A DNA stretch of 64,000 nt from Chelonoidis abingdonii (GCF_003597395.2 NC_133770.1:292082275-292146274), one strand, 5' to 3'. Shown: positions 10,225 to 22,425, counted from the first letter of the stretch. Notes: generated by a model not told the origin, from the sequence alone. Translations and numbers: made by a program.

Positions 10225-11537
10225 GGTCAGGTCTACACTGCGACTTTAAATCGGTTTAATGGCCGATATACCGATTTAACGCTGTACCCGTTCACACGAC
10301 GTCGTCATTAATATCGAGTTAAACGGCTCCTTAAATCGATTTCGGAACTCCTCCCAGACGAGAAGAGTAGCGCTAAATTCGAAAGTGATAACTCGGATTA
10401 GGGTTCGTGTGGACGGAAATCGACATTATTGGCCTCCTAGAGGTATCCCACAGTGCACCACTGACCGCTCTGGTCCNNNNNNNNNNNNNNNNNNNNNNNN
10501 NNNNNNNNNNNNNNNNNNNNNNNNNNNNNNNNNNNNNNNNNNNNNNNNNNNNNNNNNNNNNNNNNNNNNNNNNNNNNNNNNNNNNNNNNNNNNNNNNNNN
10601 NNNNNNNNNNNNNNNNNNNNNNNNNNNNNNNNNNNNNNNNNNNNNNNNNNNNNNNNNNNNNNNNNNNNNNNNNNNNNNNNNNNNNNNNNNNNNNNNNNNN
10701 NNNNNNNNNNNNNNNNNNNNNNNNNNNNNNNNNNNNNNNNNNNNNNNNNNNNNNNNNNNNNNNNNNNNNNNNNNNNNNNNNNNNNNNNNNNNNNNNNNNN
10801 NNNNNNNNNNNNNNNNNNNNNNNNNNNNNNNNNNNNNNNNNNNNNNNNNNNNNNNNNNNNNNNNNNNNNNNNNNNNNNNNNNNNNNNNNNNNNNNNNNNN
10901 NNNNNNNNNNNNNNNNNNNNNNNNNNNNNNNNNNNNNNNNNNNNNNNNNNNNNNNNNNNNNNNNNNNNNNNNNNNNNNNNNNNNNNNNNNNNNNNNNNNN
11001 NNNNNNNNNNNNNNNNNNNNNNNNNNNNNNNNNNNNNNNNNNNNNNNNNNNNNNNNNNNNNNNNNNNNNNNNNNNNNNNNNNNNNNNNNNNNNNNNNNNN
11101 NNNNNNNNNNNNNNNNNNNNNNNNNNNNNNNNNNNNNNNNNNNNNNNNNNNNNNNNNNNNNNNNNNNNNNNNNNNNNNNNNNNNNNNNNNNNNNNNNNNN
11201 NNNNNNNNNNNNNNNNNNNNNNNNNNNNNNNNNNNNNNNNNNNNNNNNNNNNNNNNNNNNNNNNNNNNNNNNNNNNNNNNNNNNNNNNNNNNNNNNNNNN
11301 NNNNNNNNNNNNNNNNNNNNNNNNNNNNNNNNNNNNNNNNNNNNNNNNNNNNNNNNNNNNNNNNNNNNNNNNNNNNNNNNNNNNNNNNNNNNNNNNNNNN
11401 NNNNNNNNNNNNNNNNNNNNNNNNNNNNNNNTCGATTTCGTGATCTCACTGTGGACGCGCTAAACCGATTTTATTAGATCTGTTTTGTAATATCGGTTTA
11501 AGCTAATTCGAAATAATCGTGCAGTGTAGATGTACCC
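10225..11537. mobile_element. Harbinger-like DNA transposon or MITE, interrupted by an assembly gap
   Basis: The left end GGTCAGGTCTACACTGC and the reverse complement of the right end, GGGTACATCTACACTGC, agree at 13 of 17 positions. Both ends are flanked by TAA (10222-10224 and 11538-11540), the 3-bp TWA target duplication typical of PIF/Harbinger elements. Subterminal AAATCGG and AATCGAT words recur near both ends. The centre is unsequenced, so a transposase gene can be neither claimed nor excluded. Confidence 0.75.
10477..11431. other. Assembly gap (955 N)
   Basis: A run of N lies wholly inside the Harbinger-like element. Open frames crossing it are artefacts. Confidence 0.99.
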
Positions 11538-11540
11538 TAA

Positions 11541-12084
11541 CAAGTTTAATACCCCTAGTCAGAAAACGGACTGGGTCTTTGTAATCAAACTGATGTAACA
11601 TTTGTTATTGGCATTTTCATCATGGCAATGCCAGTGTCAGCTCCAATTTGGCAAGAACGTTCCACTTTCCTTCCAGAATAATTGTTATTACTTTCCCACA
11701 CTGTCCTACTGACTACAATGAATTTAGGGGGTTGAGTATGAATACACAGGAGAGCACAAATGCTTCAGATAGACTAATCTGGCAACACAAAAGTTCAAGA
11801 AGCTGTGGATCCAACACAAAATCAACGAATGAGACAATACATAGCTCCTTAAATCACTAGATTCCCTCTTGTGTGTGGGTGTAAACTCTATGGCACTGCT
11901 TACCTCATGCAATCAACTTCATTAAATAACTCAAGCTACCCTCCTCCACCCCTAAAGCCATCTCCAACAGCCTAAAGAAGATATTGATTTTTCTGGACTA
12001 TGTTTGGATTCAGGTCAAAGATGCAATGCAATAAAATAGCCTGAGATAAGTACTCCCTGCCTAGCATGTAATCAGATTTGTGAA
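11541..12084. other. No gene recognised
   Basis: No supported feature; two short frames overlap on opposite strands. Confidence 0.5.
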
Positions 12085-12250
12085 AATCATAGTCCTAGGT
12101 TCTGTTCTTGGATCTGCCATTAACTTGCTTTGTGACCTTATACAATTCATTTAACCTTTCAGGCCCTTATTTTTCTCATGCATTTTAAAACAAGAAAATA
12201 AAACATCTTATTGTTAAATGATTTTGGTCAATCTCTTTTATAGTAAAACT
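12085..12250 (+). mobile_element. MIR-type SINE relic
   Basis: The order GGTTCTGTTCTTGGATCTGC, then TTGCTTTGTGACCTTATACA, then TTCATTTAACCTTTCAGGC matches the core of a MIR-type CORE-SINE (tRNA-like head, then TGTGACCTTGGGCAAGTC-like core). It is strongly diverged, as expected for an element shared across amniotes. Confidence 0.75.
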
Positions 12251-12978
12251 CAGAACTAACTACCCCATTAAAATAAGCCCCAATTCATTTTGCCTGGTCT
12301 TTGAAGAGAGTTGGGGGAGCCTGAAGTATTAGACAGTGTCTTGGAGTGTTCCTATTTTCATATGGAGCTGCTGCTTGGCAGAAGAGGTAATTTGACCGAA
12401 ATCTGTATTTGTAATTTTTAAATGATTGTCAGCAAGCTCTTCCTATCGTTACACTCCTTCACAGGCTCCCTGGAATTATACCATTTTAGTACAAAATAAA
12501 ACACTTTTCTCATGTGTCTAAGGTATTAAAAAACAGCAATATGCCACTGGACTGAACAGACCCTATGCTGAACGGTGTAAAACTACTAGTATATTTATCC
12601 CTTTAGCTCAAATATATAGCCGGTATCTATATGCTAAGCAACACAACATATCAACAACTTCTAGGAGAATTCTTTATATACACAATGATGGAAATATAAA
12701 TTATATACACAAACAACAAAAAGCAAATCCTACATTTCGGATTATGAATAGTACTAATGTTAAAAGGGCACTCTGTCTCCACAGAAGCAAGGAGAAGAAT
12801 ATTTATTGGTATATCCTGAAAGCTGCTTCTTGGCCTTTTATTGCTCTGTAAGTAGACACAGCAAGTACTGGAGGAATTCTGAGAGTATTCCAGAGTTTAG
12901 AAAAGAAAAAAGCATGTCATATTCCTTCCACTCATCTAGTCTCTGCCAAAGGAAGGAGTTTTGCATATACATCATAAG
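12251..12978. other. No gene recognised
   Basis: AT-rich sequence without supported features. Confidence 0.5.
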
Positions 12979-13352
12979 AAGTTACTCACCTTGTGCAGTA
13001 GCAATGGTTCTTCAAGATGTGTGTTCCTATGCATGCTCCACTGTAGATGTGTCTATGTCCCTGTGCTGTTGATGGGAGAACTTCGGTAGCAATGTCTGTT
13101 GGGTCCACACGTGCATTGTCTCTTTTCATGCCATCCCATGAGGTTAGCCGGCACGCACAGGCTAACCGTCCTCAGTTCCTTCTCTACCACAGAGTCATAG
13201 CAAGAACTCCAAAGTAGAGGGGAGGAGCGCAGGTAATGGAGCACCCATAGGGACACACATCTCGAAGAACCATTGTTACTGCACAAGGGGGGGGGGGTAA
13301 CTTATTCTTTGAAAAGTGTCCCTATGGGTGCTCCACTGTAGGTGACTCCCGA
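12979..13352. repeat. Terminal repeats of the DIRS element: inverted and direct copies
   Basis: A unit containing TTGTGCAGTAGCAATGGTTC then GTTCCTATGCATGCTCCACT lies at about 12988-13045. It recurs inverted at about 13240-13303, read on the minus strand as TTGTGCAGTAACAATGGTTC then GTCCCTATGGGTGCTC. It recurs partly in direct orientation at 13306-13352 (GTGTCCCTATGGGTGCTCCA). Mixed direct and inverted repeats fit DIRS termini, which contain inverted repeats plus an internal complementary region. A G-run at about 13288-13297 sits at one junction. Confidence 0.75.
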
Positions 13353-13649
13353 GCAGTACCTCCTTGTAGAGCTGGGACTTTGGAGTTGGCTTTGTCACAG
13401 ATGAAAGTATTGTGAAGCCAAAGCCAGAGACGGAGTCCCCAGTGGTTGCATAATGTTCTGTGAAGGTGTGCACTGACGCCCACATCACCATTCTGCAGGT
13501 ACCTGAGACGGGGACTTTCTTAAAGAAGGCGAAAGATGCAGAGATTGACCTTGTAGAATTTGTACAGATTGAGTTGAGAGAGCTCATGTTAAGAATTTCG
13601 TAACACTGATGCATTTTGAGACTCACTTGGAGAGTCTTTGACTGATATC

Positions 13650-13976
13650 ACTGAGTCCATAGATCTTTCTGCCATAGTGAGGAAGGGACTTCTTGAAGGC
13701 CTTTTTCCTATGGAGGTAGAATGCAAGGGCTCTCCTAATGTCTAAGTTACGCAGAATGGCCTCCCTATTGTCTCAGTGAGGAGTGGGGTTGGAGATGGGA
13801 AGGTGAATAGACTGATTCACGTGAAATGAGGAGGTCAGTTTAAGGATGAATCTTGGCTGTAACGTAAGTGTAACCTTAATAGGGAAGAACACTGTGCATG
13901 GGGAATGCGCCATTAGAGCTGCTATTTCCCCAATTCTTCTAGCTAAGGTAACTGCACTCAGAAAAACTGTTTTCAT
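13650..13976 (-). pseudogene. DIRS tyrosine recombinase fragment
   Basis: The frame 13976-13773 begins MKTVFLSAVTLARRIGEIAA. The RRIGE piece fits the first catalytic arginine region (xARxxE) of tyrosine recombinases. PRFILKLTSSFHVNQSIHLP follows, and after a stop the downstream LDIRRALAFYLHRKKAFKK segment continues the vertebrate DIRS pattern. The HxxR and tyrosine end of the catalytic domain could not be read. The enzyme would insert circular cDNA at the target. Stops make this copy non-functional. Confidence 0.75.
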
Positions 13977-14423
13977 CTATAGGTATGCTAGCGAACAGGT
14001 GGCCATAGATTCGAAGGGGAGCCTCATCACCCTTTCATCACGAGGCTTAGGTCCCACAAGTAAGTAGGAAGTCAAGCTTGAAGGAAGAGATTTGTTATTC
14101 CCTTATGGAACCTTATAGTGGTCGGGTGCAATTGTGCTGAGGTTGGTGTAATGCTCTAATAGCTGCTAGGTGGACCCTGAGAGAGCTCAGGGCTAACCTT
14201 AATTTTTAATGGTCAGTGTGTATTCCAGAATATGTTGCAGAGTTACTGACACTGGAGAGCTTTGATGGGACGTGCACCAAATCTGAAATCTGGACATTTC
14301 TGCAGGTAAGTATGCCATGTGGAAGACTTTCTACTGTGCAGAAGAACCTCTTGTACTTCTTTTGACCGCGAGTTCTCTAAGTGCTGGAACCACATAGGAG
14401 CCATGCTTTGAGGAGGATGACCC

Positions 14424-14885
14424 TCAAGTTGGGATGTATGGTATGCCACTTGTCCTGACTGAGTAGGTTTGGAGTGGCCAGAAGAGAGAGAGATCAGTGG
14501 GCACATCATGAGTTGCATCAGGTAAGGGTACCAGGTCTGTCTCAGCCATGTGAGAGCAATCAGAATTATGTGAGCTCCATCCTTCTATCTTTAGCAAGAC
14601 CTTCAGCAGAAAGGGAAATGGAGGGAAGGCATAAAGAAGATCCATGTCCAATGGGAGGAGGAGAGCATCATCCAGAGAAAGCTGTCTGATCCTCGCCCTG
14701 GAACAGTATCGCAGACAATTCTTGTTCTGGTAAGCGGTGAACAGGTCTGTGGATGGTGTTCCCCAGTGTATGAACAAGTCATGAAGCACTGATAGGTGCA
14801 TCTCCCGCTCATGGTCACGTGGGAATGTGCGACTGATCTTGTCCGCTATTATATTTTGCGTGTCCAGGAGATAAGTTGCAGACAA
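14424..14885 (-). pseudogene. DIRS pol connector between RNase H and recombinase
   Basis: The frame contains NIIADKISRTFPRDHEREM, WGTPSTDLF, then RYCSRAR and DLLYAFPPFPFLLKVLLKI, matching the usual connector of vertebrate DIRS pol (NxxADxxSR, WGxPxxDLF, LLYAFPPxP). It lies just downstream of the RNase H frame and is separated from it by a short frame break. Confidence 0.8.
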
Positions 14886-14918
14886 GGTGATGTTGTCAGA
14901 GATGCACCAGTTCCATAG

Positions 14919-15281
14919 TTACATTGCCTCTGTGCATAGAGATGGCAATCTGGTTCCTACCTGATCATAGATATAATACATGCAAGCTACATTGTCCGTG
15001 AGGATCATTACATGTGATCCTGTTATTGCTGGGAGGAAATGGGCACAGGCATTCCTAACTGCTCTCATCTCAAGGAGACTGATATGCAGGGATATCTCTG
15101 CAGTTGACCATTTGCCTTGCTTTGTGAGACCATTTAAATGCATGCCCCATCCTATAAGGTATGCATCGGTGGTAAAGAGCAACAAAAAAGAGGATCCCTT
15201 TGCATGCATTGGCTGGGTTTTTCCATCAGTCCAGTGAGTTCTTGATCCTGGTGGGCACTGACAGGGGTTTGTCCAGATCAC
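14919..15281 (-). pseudogene. DIRS RNase H domain
   Basis: The frame shows TTDAYLIGWGMHL (first catalytic Asp), ISLLEMRAVRNACAHFLP (catalytic Glu) and GSHVMILTDNVACMYYI (second Asp), in the correct spacing for a retroelement RNase H that removes the RNA strand during cDNA synthesis. Reverse-transcriptase-like sequence precedes it up to about 15420 but is broken. Confidence 0.85.
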
Positions 15282-15669
15282 CCCACTTCAGTCTGTAAAC
15301 TGAGCTGAACCACGGCTATAGGCACTGCATGTGAAGTCTGGCATGCAGAATCATCACCATGCTGGTTGCCTTATGCCCCAGGAGCTATTATGTTTCTCAT
15401 TTCTGAAAGTACAACCCAGACTAGTGGTACCGCTGATTAAAATGATTGTCTAATGCTGATGAGATTTCAAGAATGGCTCTCTCGGGGTGATGGTACTCCC
15501 TACAGTGGAGAATTATACTAAACTCTACTCTGCAACTATTTTCCTCTTACCATATAGTTTTGGAGGGTAGTGAGTTTAGCTGGGGATACCTGTGTGTCAA
15601 ACTTACCTGGGATATCATATGATAAATCAGCATAGCAATTTTTTCTCTATTTCTATACAGAAGCGAGAC

Positions 15670-15875
15670 CCGAACTCAGGAATGGGAGGCAGTAGTTCAT
15701 AAATTCTAATCTAGTTGCGCACACTAATTCATTCTTTGGCCTTGGGCAAAAGTGTCTCATTTTATCCATCTGTAAACTGTGGAAATACCTACCATTCCAT
15801 AGGGATACTGTGAGTTTCAATTAGTCAAAGTCTGTAAATAGCTTGGAAATGCTATACAAGAGCTAAATAGTATTT
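15670..15875 (+). mobile_element. MIR-type SINE relic
   Basis: A CCTTGGGCAAAAGTGTCTCA, TTTATCCATCTGTAAACTGT, GGAAATACCTACC series, followed by a GTAAATAGCTTGGAAATGCT stretch, matches the MIR core and tail on the plus strand. Confidence 0.75.
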
Positions 15876-17514
15876 AAAATGTAGGATTTTAATCTTTACA
15901 TTTCATTTTTGCTAAATCAGATGGATGAGATATATCAGCCAAGTTGCAAGGATTGTTAAATTATTCCCTCAACATTTTATTCTTTTGTAAAAGCTGTTTC
16001 AATAATCATAGCTCCCCGAGAGGAGAGTGAGTTTGGGTAATTTCCAACAGAAAAATATCAGTTTCCTCATATTCAGGCTCTTGTAGTACAGAATGTTTAA
16101 TGGGATCACCATTGAATTATTCCCTATTTAATCAATGGGAATGAAGTACTGCTTCAGTAAGTGAATGAGAACACACAAACATGAGTAGCTCTCCTTTGTT
16201 CAAAGCGGGGGAAGGGAAAGAGAGAAGAGGGAGTGTGTGTGTGTCGAATGTGTTAGAGAAGAAGATCTCTCTTCAGTGTCAAACCAGAGAGAAGATATTT
16301 CAGTGCTGATAAAACCCAGCTGAAATACTTAAGATCTCATTGTAAGCAAAGTGCTTTTTGGTTTCTCACCCAACAGATACTTGAAATCTACAAGCTGTGC
16401 CAACTCTCAGCATGCAATGGTGATAAAATTTAAAATCTAACACTAATGGAAAGACATTTTTGTCATACACTGCACCAAAAAGTAAGGTAGCTATCAGAAT
16501 TGACTACAGTAACTGGTTGCTAACAAAAAGGGTAATATATTACTATGTTGCTATCCAGGCAAGAGGGTGGCTCTGAATTCTCTTCTGATTCTTAGATCAT
16601 GCCCATTACTGTGATGTCTGAGCACGTGAAGCGATGGATCTGTAATCACTTCAGGGAAGAGACCCTGTTTTCATACCTGTTTGCAAAGCACCTATATGAA
16701 TTAAAAGTAATAATTCCATTATAAAAATGGCTCTCCAGAAAAAGCTAGAGATCTGAAGTACAAACAAGATAGTTTATTGCTTTGGAAAAGCAGATACTCA
16801 TTTACTAAACATGCAAGCTCCGAAGAGTCTGGAGGTCAAAAGATCAGTTTCTTCCAAATGTTAAAGAAATGTTAAACTGATCAATGTATAAAAATAATTG
16901 ATCAATTTACTGTTCTGTAACATTTAAAATGCAATAGTAATGACTATTAAAACCAGATCAATATACCAGCATCTAGCTTCTTGTAATTAGTTACTGAACA
17001 TTTTCAAAACAATGCCATGGTTTCTGGTTGCTTTTTTGTTGCAACGTTGGAGTTTTAGCTATATTTTACAAATAATACTATAACGTTTTATAAATTCACT
17101 CTTGCTTACGGTTCATAAGGAACCTTTAGCCAGTGGAGGATAGAGCTCTGGCTGGTGAGGGAGATTCCCCATACGGCACACCCACTGTAACCAGCTTCTA
17201 GACCCAATTCCCTTGGGCCCAGGTGAAGGGTGTGTATCTGGAGTGTTGCTATAGTCCAGCCTCTGTCAGCTGGCAGATTACGCTGGAGGGCTGTTACCAC
17301 TTGCTCTAGATTAGAGGAACTTTCTGCCTTACACCAACACTGGCAGCTTGTACCAGTGCTTGTCATTTTCTCCCATTTAAATTTCTCCTTGACACCCATT
17401 TCTACTGTGATCCCTACAAGAGATTAGGCAAGTCAGGGAAAGCTGATATTTATCTTAAAAAAAAAAAAATGATGATGATGTATATTTTTTTCCTTCTCCC
17501 CACCCTTCATCAAG
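15876..17514. other. No gene recognised
   Basis: No supported coding region. A short GT run lies at about 16235-16244. The frame pair near 17106-17427 overlaps on both strands and shows no domain. Confidence 0.5.
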
Positions 17515-17605
17515 ATCATCTGTTGCTTGTCATCTTAGATGGTGAGCTCTTTGGGCTAGGGGTGTTTTCTCATTATGTTTGGACAGTGACTAGCATGCTG
17601 TGGAT
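17515..17605 (+). mobile_element. L2-like LINE 3' tail
   Basis: The phrase TTAGATGGTGAGCTCTTTGG, then GCTAGGGGTG and GGACAGTGACTAGCATGCTG matches the typical 3' end of L2-type LINEs (GATTGTGAGCTC...CAGCGCCTAGCACA). Confidence 0.6.
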
Positions 17606-17829
17606 GCTACCATTTTACCAATAATCATTTATGTAAAATGAGTGTTTTAAGATCTTTATATCCTACCTGTAAACCGTCCCCCCACCTCCCAGCCGCAGCC
17701 TTTGCTATAGAAGAACTGGAGCCTCACTGCCTGTCTTGGAGCCTGTGGATAGTTGCCAACATTTTCAGAAGTCAAATATAGTTGGATTTTGGAATCTGTG
17801 TGTATTCTGGTTCATTTTAGGATTTATCT

Positions 17830-18030
17830 AGCAATTTACAAACTACTTAATTGTCAAAACCCCTCGGTAAGACAAGTAAATGTTATTTCCTCCATTTTTC
17901 AGATATGAAACAGAAAGGTTAAGGCCAACTTTCCCAAATATAGGTGTACAAATTTAAGCACCTAAATCTGCAAATTTTGAGTTTGGGGCCTAATTTTGGG
18001 AACCAGATTTGAAATTTTTAGCCTCCATAA
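17830..18030 (-). mobile_element. MIR-like relic plus an unassigned repeat
   Basis: TTATTTCCTCCATTTTTCAG then ATATGAAACAGAAAGGTTAA resembles the minus-strand MIR core. It runs into an AAGCACCTAAATCTGCAAAT block of a repeat I cannot name. Confidence 0.5.
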
Positions 18031-20189
18031 CTTGACAAGGATTACTGAGGAAGGTACAGTCACAGCTGGGATTATCTGATCTCAGTCGACTGCATTATGC
18101 TGCCCATCCTTCTACTGAGCTGCCCCTTCTTTTGGTCAAAGGTCACATTAACTGCTCAGCAGAGAAGTGGGTTAAACTGCAGGCAGCTAGCTGGTTGGAG
18201 CTTGGAATGACTCTGGTGCTGTCAAAGGAACCTCACATGGCACTGCCTCCTACAACTGTGAGGAGTCTTTAAAAGGAAGAAAAATGAAGGCTGTATGGGG
18301 ACGCATTATCTGGACCCCAAACTCTGGATCTAGGTGCTGTGAGGGGACTGTGAATAACCCATTGATCTTTAGGAAAATCAAGTGATACGCTTTCAGCCCA
18401 AGGGATTGGTTTGATAATTTGAAGGTTCTTTGCAAGTAAAAGAGCTAGAAGGTTTTTTTTTCTCTCTTTCTCCTTAAATGAAAGCTCATATTTTCCTTTT
18501 ACATTTTCTCTGTGGCTATAAGCTTTTGTAACGAGAAAAGCTGGCTCTGTTCTGGAGTAAAGCTTCAAATCAGTAAGAGGAGAAATGGAGAGCAATACAG
18601 ATTTAATTTACTGTATAAAGGAAGATTCCCCAGACTGAGCTCTTCCTAAAAGCATTAGTTCTTCTTTAGAAGTAAAAGGTCTGAATGAACACTTATAAAA
18701 TCTTAGGCATTAGCCTCACATTAATTTAAGGAGTAAAACAGAAACTCAACTGAGAACTTATCCTTTAAATTTCCACAGCAACAGTAAATCAGTTCTGCTC
18801 TCTGGTTTAGTAAAAGAATGTAATTAATCAGATGCAGTAGCTTCACATACCATTATACATATAATACTTTCACATACTTATCTATTTTAAGTTCAATTCC
18901 TTCCCTGAAGTTAACAGTTGTAACCTTTACAACAGGCTGTTCAAGTCCAATTAAGAATCAATGATAGGCTACACCAGTTGTAAGAACTCTTATCAAAGAT
19001 CGTAAGTATCCTATTTGTCAGTCCCTGCAGAGATCATTGGTTACCAATTTCTGGAAAGTAAACCCCAAGTTCAGACACATTTTGTGCTTTCCTGTTCAAC
19101 CCTTTCCAACATTCTTTTCTCATTGTCAAAACCTCCTAAATATATTGCTAATTAGCTCACTGTAATTAAATGACATCTATTCTGTGTATAACGGCTGAAT
19201 ATATAAATTCACAAAATAATTATGACAAATTATATGATCCACATTTAAATGACCTTTTTAATCTGTGACTGTCACACTCAGAAATCACACGCAAACCCCC
19301 AGAGGATTGGTTTTTCATTTTCAATAAGCCCTAAGCTATCATTTTAAAGAGCTTTTACAGCCTAAAGCCTTTTGAAAAGCACCAAAATCCTAGAGGCTGC
19401 ACAGTTCCAAAAATATCAACCTTAAAAATTAATTGGCTTCACCTTATTTCCTCTTTTTTGCTTATCCTTATGTAGTCTGAAATAATCCTCCAGTTAATTT
19501 CAAATGCAGTCACTAAACAGGGGGTAAAAACAAAAACTTTCTATTGTACATTCCCCAACCCATTCTTCACCAGAAACTGAAACTCTTGGCCTACCTCAGG
19601 TTATATTTAAAATGTACAAATCTATATGGTATAGTTACAACTTCTTCTTATATAGTAAATTAATTCTGCAAAATAAGGAAAAGACCCATTCTTATTCTGC
19701 ATCATTGCAAGGTGATAAATATAAGTCACTAAGTAGTAGAATAGTTAAGGGAACTGCAATTATTTGCCACTACATATTGCCAAAGCAGATGTTACTAAAA
19801 TGCGATACCAATTTAAACAGGAAAGGAAGCTACTGGATGCTGTTGTAACTAAGGTCAAATAGTCTATAAATCAGATGTTGACTGGATAGCTAAGAGTCTG
19901 AATAGCAAATTGCCTTGGAAGAAGTCAAAATGGAAGGGCTTCCTTGGGAGGATTTACGTAATAAAATACAACACAAAAATTCCTAGCAAAATGTGTCAGA
20001 TTAAAGGGACAGCTGTACTGCAATGACAAGCATCAATTTTGAGTTATTTCCTATCACTTTATAAGGTACCATAACAAAACACAGAAAAATTCAACTGTGT
20101 GGGATAGAGTTGTAGAGCCATACATTATGACACGTGAGATCTCGGAAGCTAACTTGGGAACTAAGTAAATGGGAAGTCAATTGATACAA

Positions 20190-20225
<36 letters not shown>

Positions 20226-20439
20226 TAACTGAGAAAAAAAATCACCACCATCACCGTCAATATTAATGACAGTAAACCTCAATTATTATAATAATCTTGA
20301 GTCATAAAATTAGGTAAGTCAAACAGAAAAGACCATCCCTTGGACACCAGCAAAGAATTGGTCCCTACACTCCAATAAACTGATAATATCACACTATACA
20401 GTTTAGTTTAAATCAAACATTCTTATTATGTATTATCTG
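18031..20439. other. No gene recognised; long T run
   Basis: AT-rich sequence. A T homopolymer of about 30 bases lies at roughly 20192-20221. No coding exon or named repeat was supported. Confidence 0.5.
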
Positions 20440-21270
20440 TATTGCAGTATGCGTAGGAGCCTTAGTCATGGATCAAAGCCCCACTGTGCTAAGCACTGTT
20501 CTGTATGCAAACACATAACAGAAAGATCTGCCTCAAAAAACTTACAATCCAGTATAAGACAAGAAAAAACAAGTGGGTAAGGACCGACAAGGGAAGGATG
20601 AGCAAATAATTAGACAATACCAGTTAACACGATAGACAGTAGCCTCAGCACAACAGCTCCCTAAGTGCTGCCAAGTTTTTCTTAGGCATCATGGACAAGA
20701 GAGGGATATGAATGAGGATCATGAGGTGACTTTGTAGAAGTTTATATGGAGCTCCCCAAAGTATACAGGAGAGCATGGGAGAAAGCACAAAGGTGCTTGT
20801 TTGAAATGTTTTGAAGTGGACAACGAAGGCTCTCATCATTGGCAGAGCATAAGTGGGAGCTGATACCATCATAATGTAAGCAAGCTGACAAATAGGTGGA
20901 GATAGGCCGTAAAATGCTTGAAAGTGAAGACACGTAATTTCTATTTGATGTCATGGAAAAGGGGGGACCCAGTAGAGGGACTGTAGAAAGAGAAGTGACA
21001 TGGTCAAAGCAATGACCTTGGGAAATAATATTTGCAACAGTGTTTAAATGGATAAAAGTAGGGCCAGGATGCTGCAGCAGTTGAGATGCAAGTTGATCAA
21101 GGCCTGGATCCGAGCTGAGTAAGGCCTCAACTTTTAGCTGTGTGCATGGATAGCAAATGCTAGATTTTAGAGCTATTATGCAGGAAGAACCAGCGAAATT
21201 TAGGTACAGGCTGCATGTGAGGAGTGGTAGAGAGGACTGAGTTGAAGATGATGCCCATGGAATGTGTAAT
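20440..21270 (-). mobile_element. L2-like LINE, 3' end of ORF2 and tail
   Basis: On the minus strand, translation resembles the C-terminal end of L2-type reverse transcriptase. It contains a decayed DHVTSL segment, ICQLAYIMMVSAPTYALPM, MRAFVVHFKTFQTSTFVL, ILWGAPYKLLQSHLMILI and a final AALREL. The tail follows at 20620-20440 (GCACAGTGGGGCTTTGATCC, ending in AT-rich sequence). It is split across frames with stops. The 216-codon frame at 20742-21392 is mostly the wrong frame of this element. Confidence 0.6.
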
Positions 21271-21399
21271 GGTGCTACTGTCCAGTGTGACCGTGAAAAG
21301 AAGGAGGGGAAAAAGATTGGCAGGGAGGATATTAAGAGTTCTGTTTGATTATGTTTACTGTAAGTTGATAGCTGGACAACCAGGAGGAGCACTGTCCTG

Positions 21400-22030
21400 T
21401 ATATTTTGGTACACCACTACTGAGTTCTTGTGCACTACAGCATTCTATCAAATTGAACAGGAAAGGTTGAAGAAGTCAGGTCATAATTACAGACATACCA
21501 CAATCTCAGGGTTTCCCAAACTGAGGAGAAGCGATCTGTGCAAAAAATATGTACAATTCTGGGAGAAAAAATTATTCAATAAAACTTAAAATGATACAAA
21601 ATGGATACATAACATGAACCCTGTAAGATGTGTCCCATTGAAGCCAGTACTAATCCTACAACATTGTGAGTGTAGTTGGTAATTATATTATTCAAAACAG
21701 TACAAGTTCCAATAAGTATTTGTTATATACATGATGCAAAAATTCATGCATGCAGGCTGTTGAAAAATCTGTCACTGAACTGGAACACCAGCCAGTTGTT
21801 AGAGAATACAACTAAGACGAGGGTATTGCTGTGTCTCCGATGACTGCAGTACACATCATTCAGTCTTTGCCGGAGTTCAGTTCTTGCCGAGGGATGGATT
21901 ATTTTGTGAAACAAAGTAGCAAGTGGTTAAATGCCAACTCAGAAAGAAGAAATGAGATGATAAATATATGACATATATGGTGTAACACTGGTTAGTTCAA
22001 AATTACAGCATAGCATGTTCTTACGTGCTG
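21400..22030. other. No gene recognised
   Basis: No supported feature. Confidence 0.5.
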
Positions 22031-22034
22031 GCTG

Positions 22035-22215
22035 CTCGGATCATGGAATCCATAGATTATCAGAGTTGAAAGGGACCTCAGGAGGTCATCTAGTCCAACC
22101 CCCTGCTCCAAGCAGGACCAATCCCCAACTAAATCATCCCACCCAGGGCTTTGTCAAGCCTGACCTTAAAAACGTCTAAGAAAGGAGCTTCCACCGCCAT
22201 CCTAGGCAACCCAAA
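22035..22215 (-). mobile_element. CR1 LINE 3' fragment
   Basis: The plus strand reads GAATCCATAGATTATCAGAG, then GGGACCTCAGGAGGTCATCT and AGTCCAACCCCCTGCTCCAA, the reverse complement of the CR1 3' end. About 170 bases of C-terminal ORF2 and 3' untranslated sequence remain. Confidence 0.9.
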
Positions 22216-22329
22216 CTTTTAAGTTATTGCAACATTCTCAAACCAAACATCTGGTACTGAAAAATAAACCTGAGGATGTTTCTTCTTGAGAAAAGTGGAA
22301 GCCTTGAAAAAAAATCAAAATTTAACATT

Positions 22330-22425
22330 TAAAAGATTCCAAGGCCAGACGGGACCATTGCTATCAGATAGTCTGACCTCCTGTATAACACAGGCCACAG
22401 AAATGTCCTAAAGTAAAATAAAAAA
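22330..22425 (-). mobile_element. CR1-family 3' tail, a second subfamily
   Basis: GATTCCAAGGCCAGACGGGA then GACCTCCTGTATAACACAGG is the complement of a different CR1 tail type. The same tail type appears on the plus strand at 31338-31425 and 56098-56170. Confidence 0.75.

Larger units (their letters stand above)
12979..15420 (-). mobile_element. DIRS-type (tyrosine recombinase) retrotransposon, degraded
   Basis: On the minus strand the order of parts is the end of the reverse transcriptase (LLGHKATSMVMILHARL near 15400-15340), RNase H (15281-14919), a connector region (14885-14424), a tyrosine recombinase (13976 to about 13650) and a complex terminal repeat region (13352-12979). That is the layout of a DIRS element, which integrates with a recombinase instead of an integrase and has inverted and split repeats rather than LTRs. 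Frameshifts and stops separate the pieces, so it is inactive. The 5' part with most of the reverse transcriptase is missing. Confidence 0.85.

Noticed and set aside
10373..11477. Three open frames of about 350 codons on both strands
   Set aside because: They consist almost entirely of X from the N run; the assembly gap cannot support a gene.
20742..21392. A 216-codon minus-strand open frame
   Set aside because: The recognisable L2-like protein sequence lies in a neighbouring frame; this frame is a by-product of the element.
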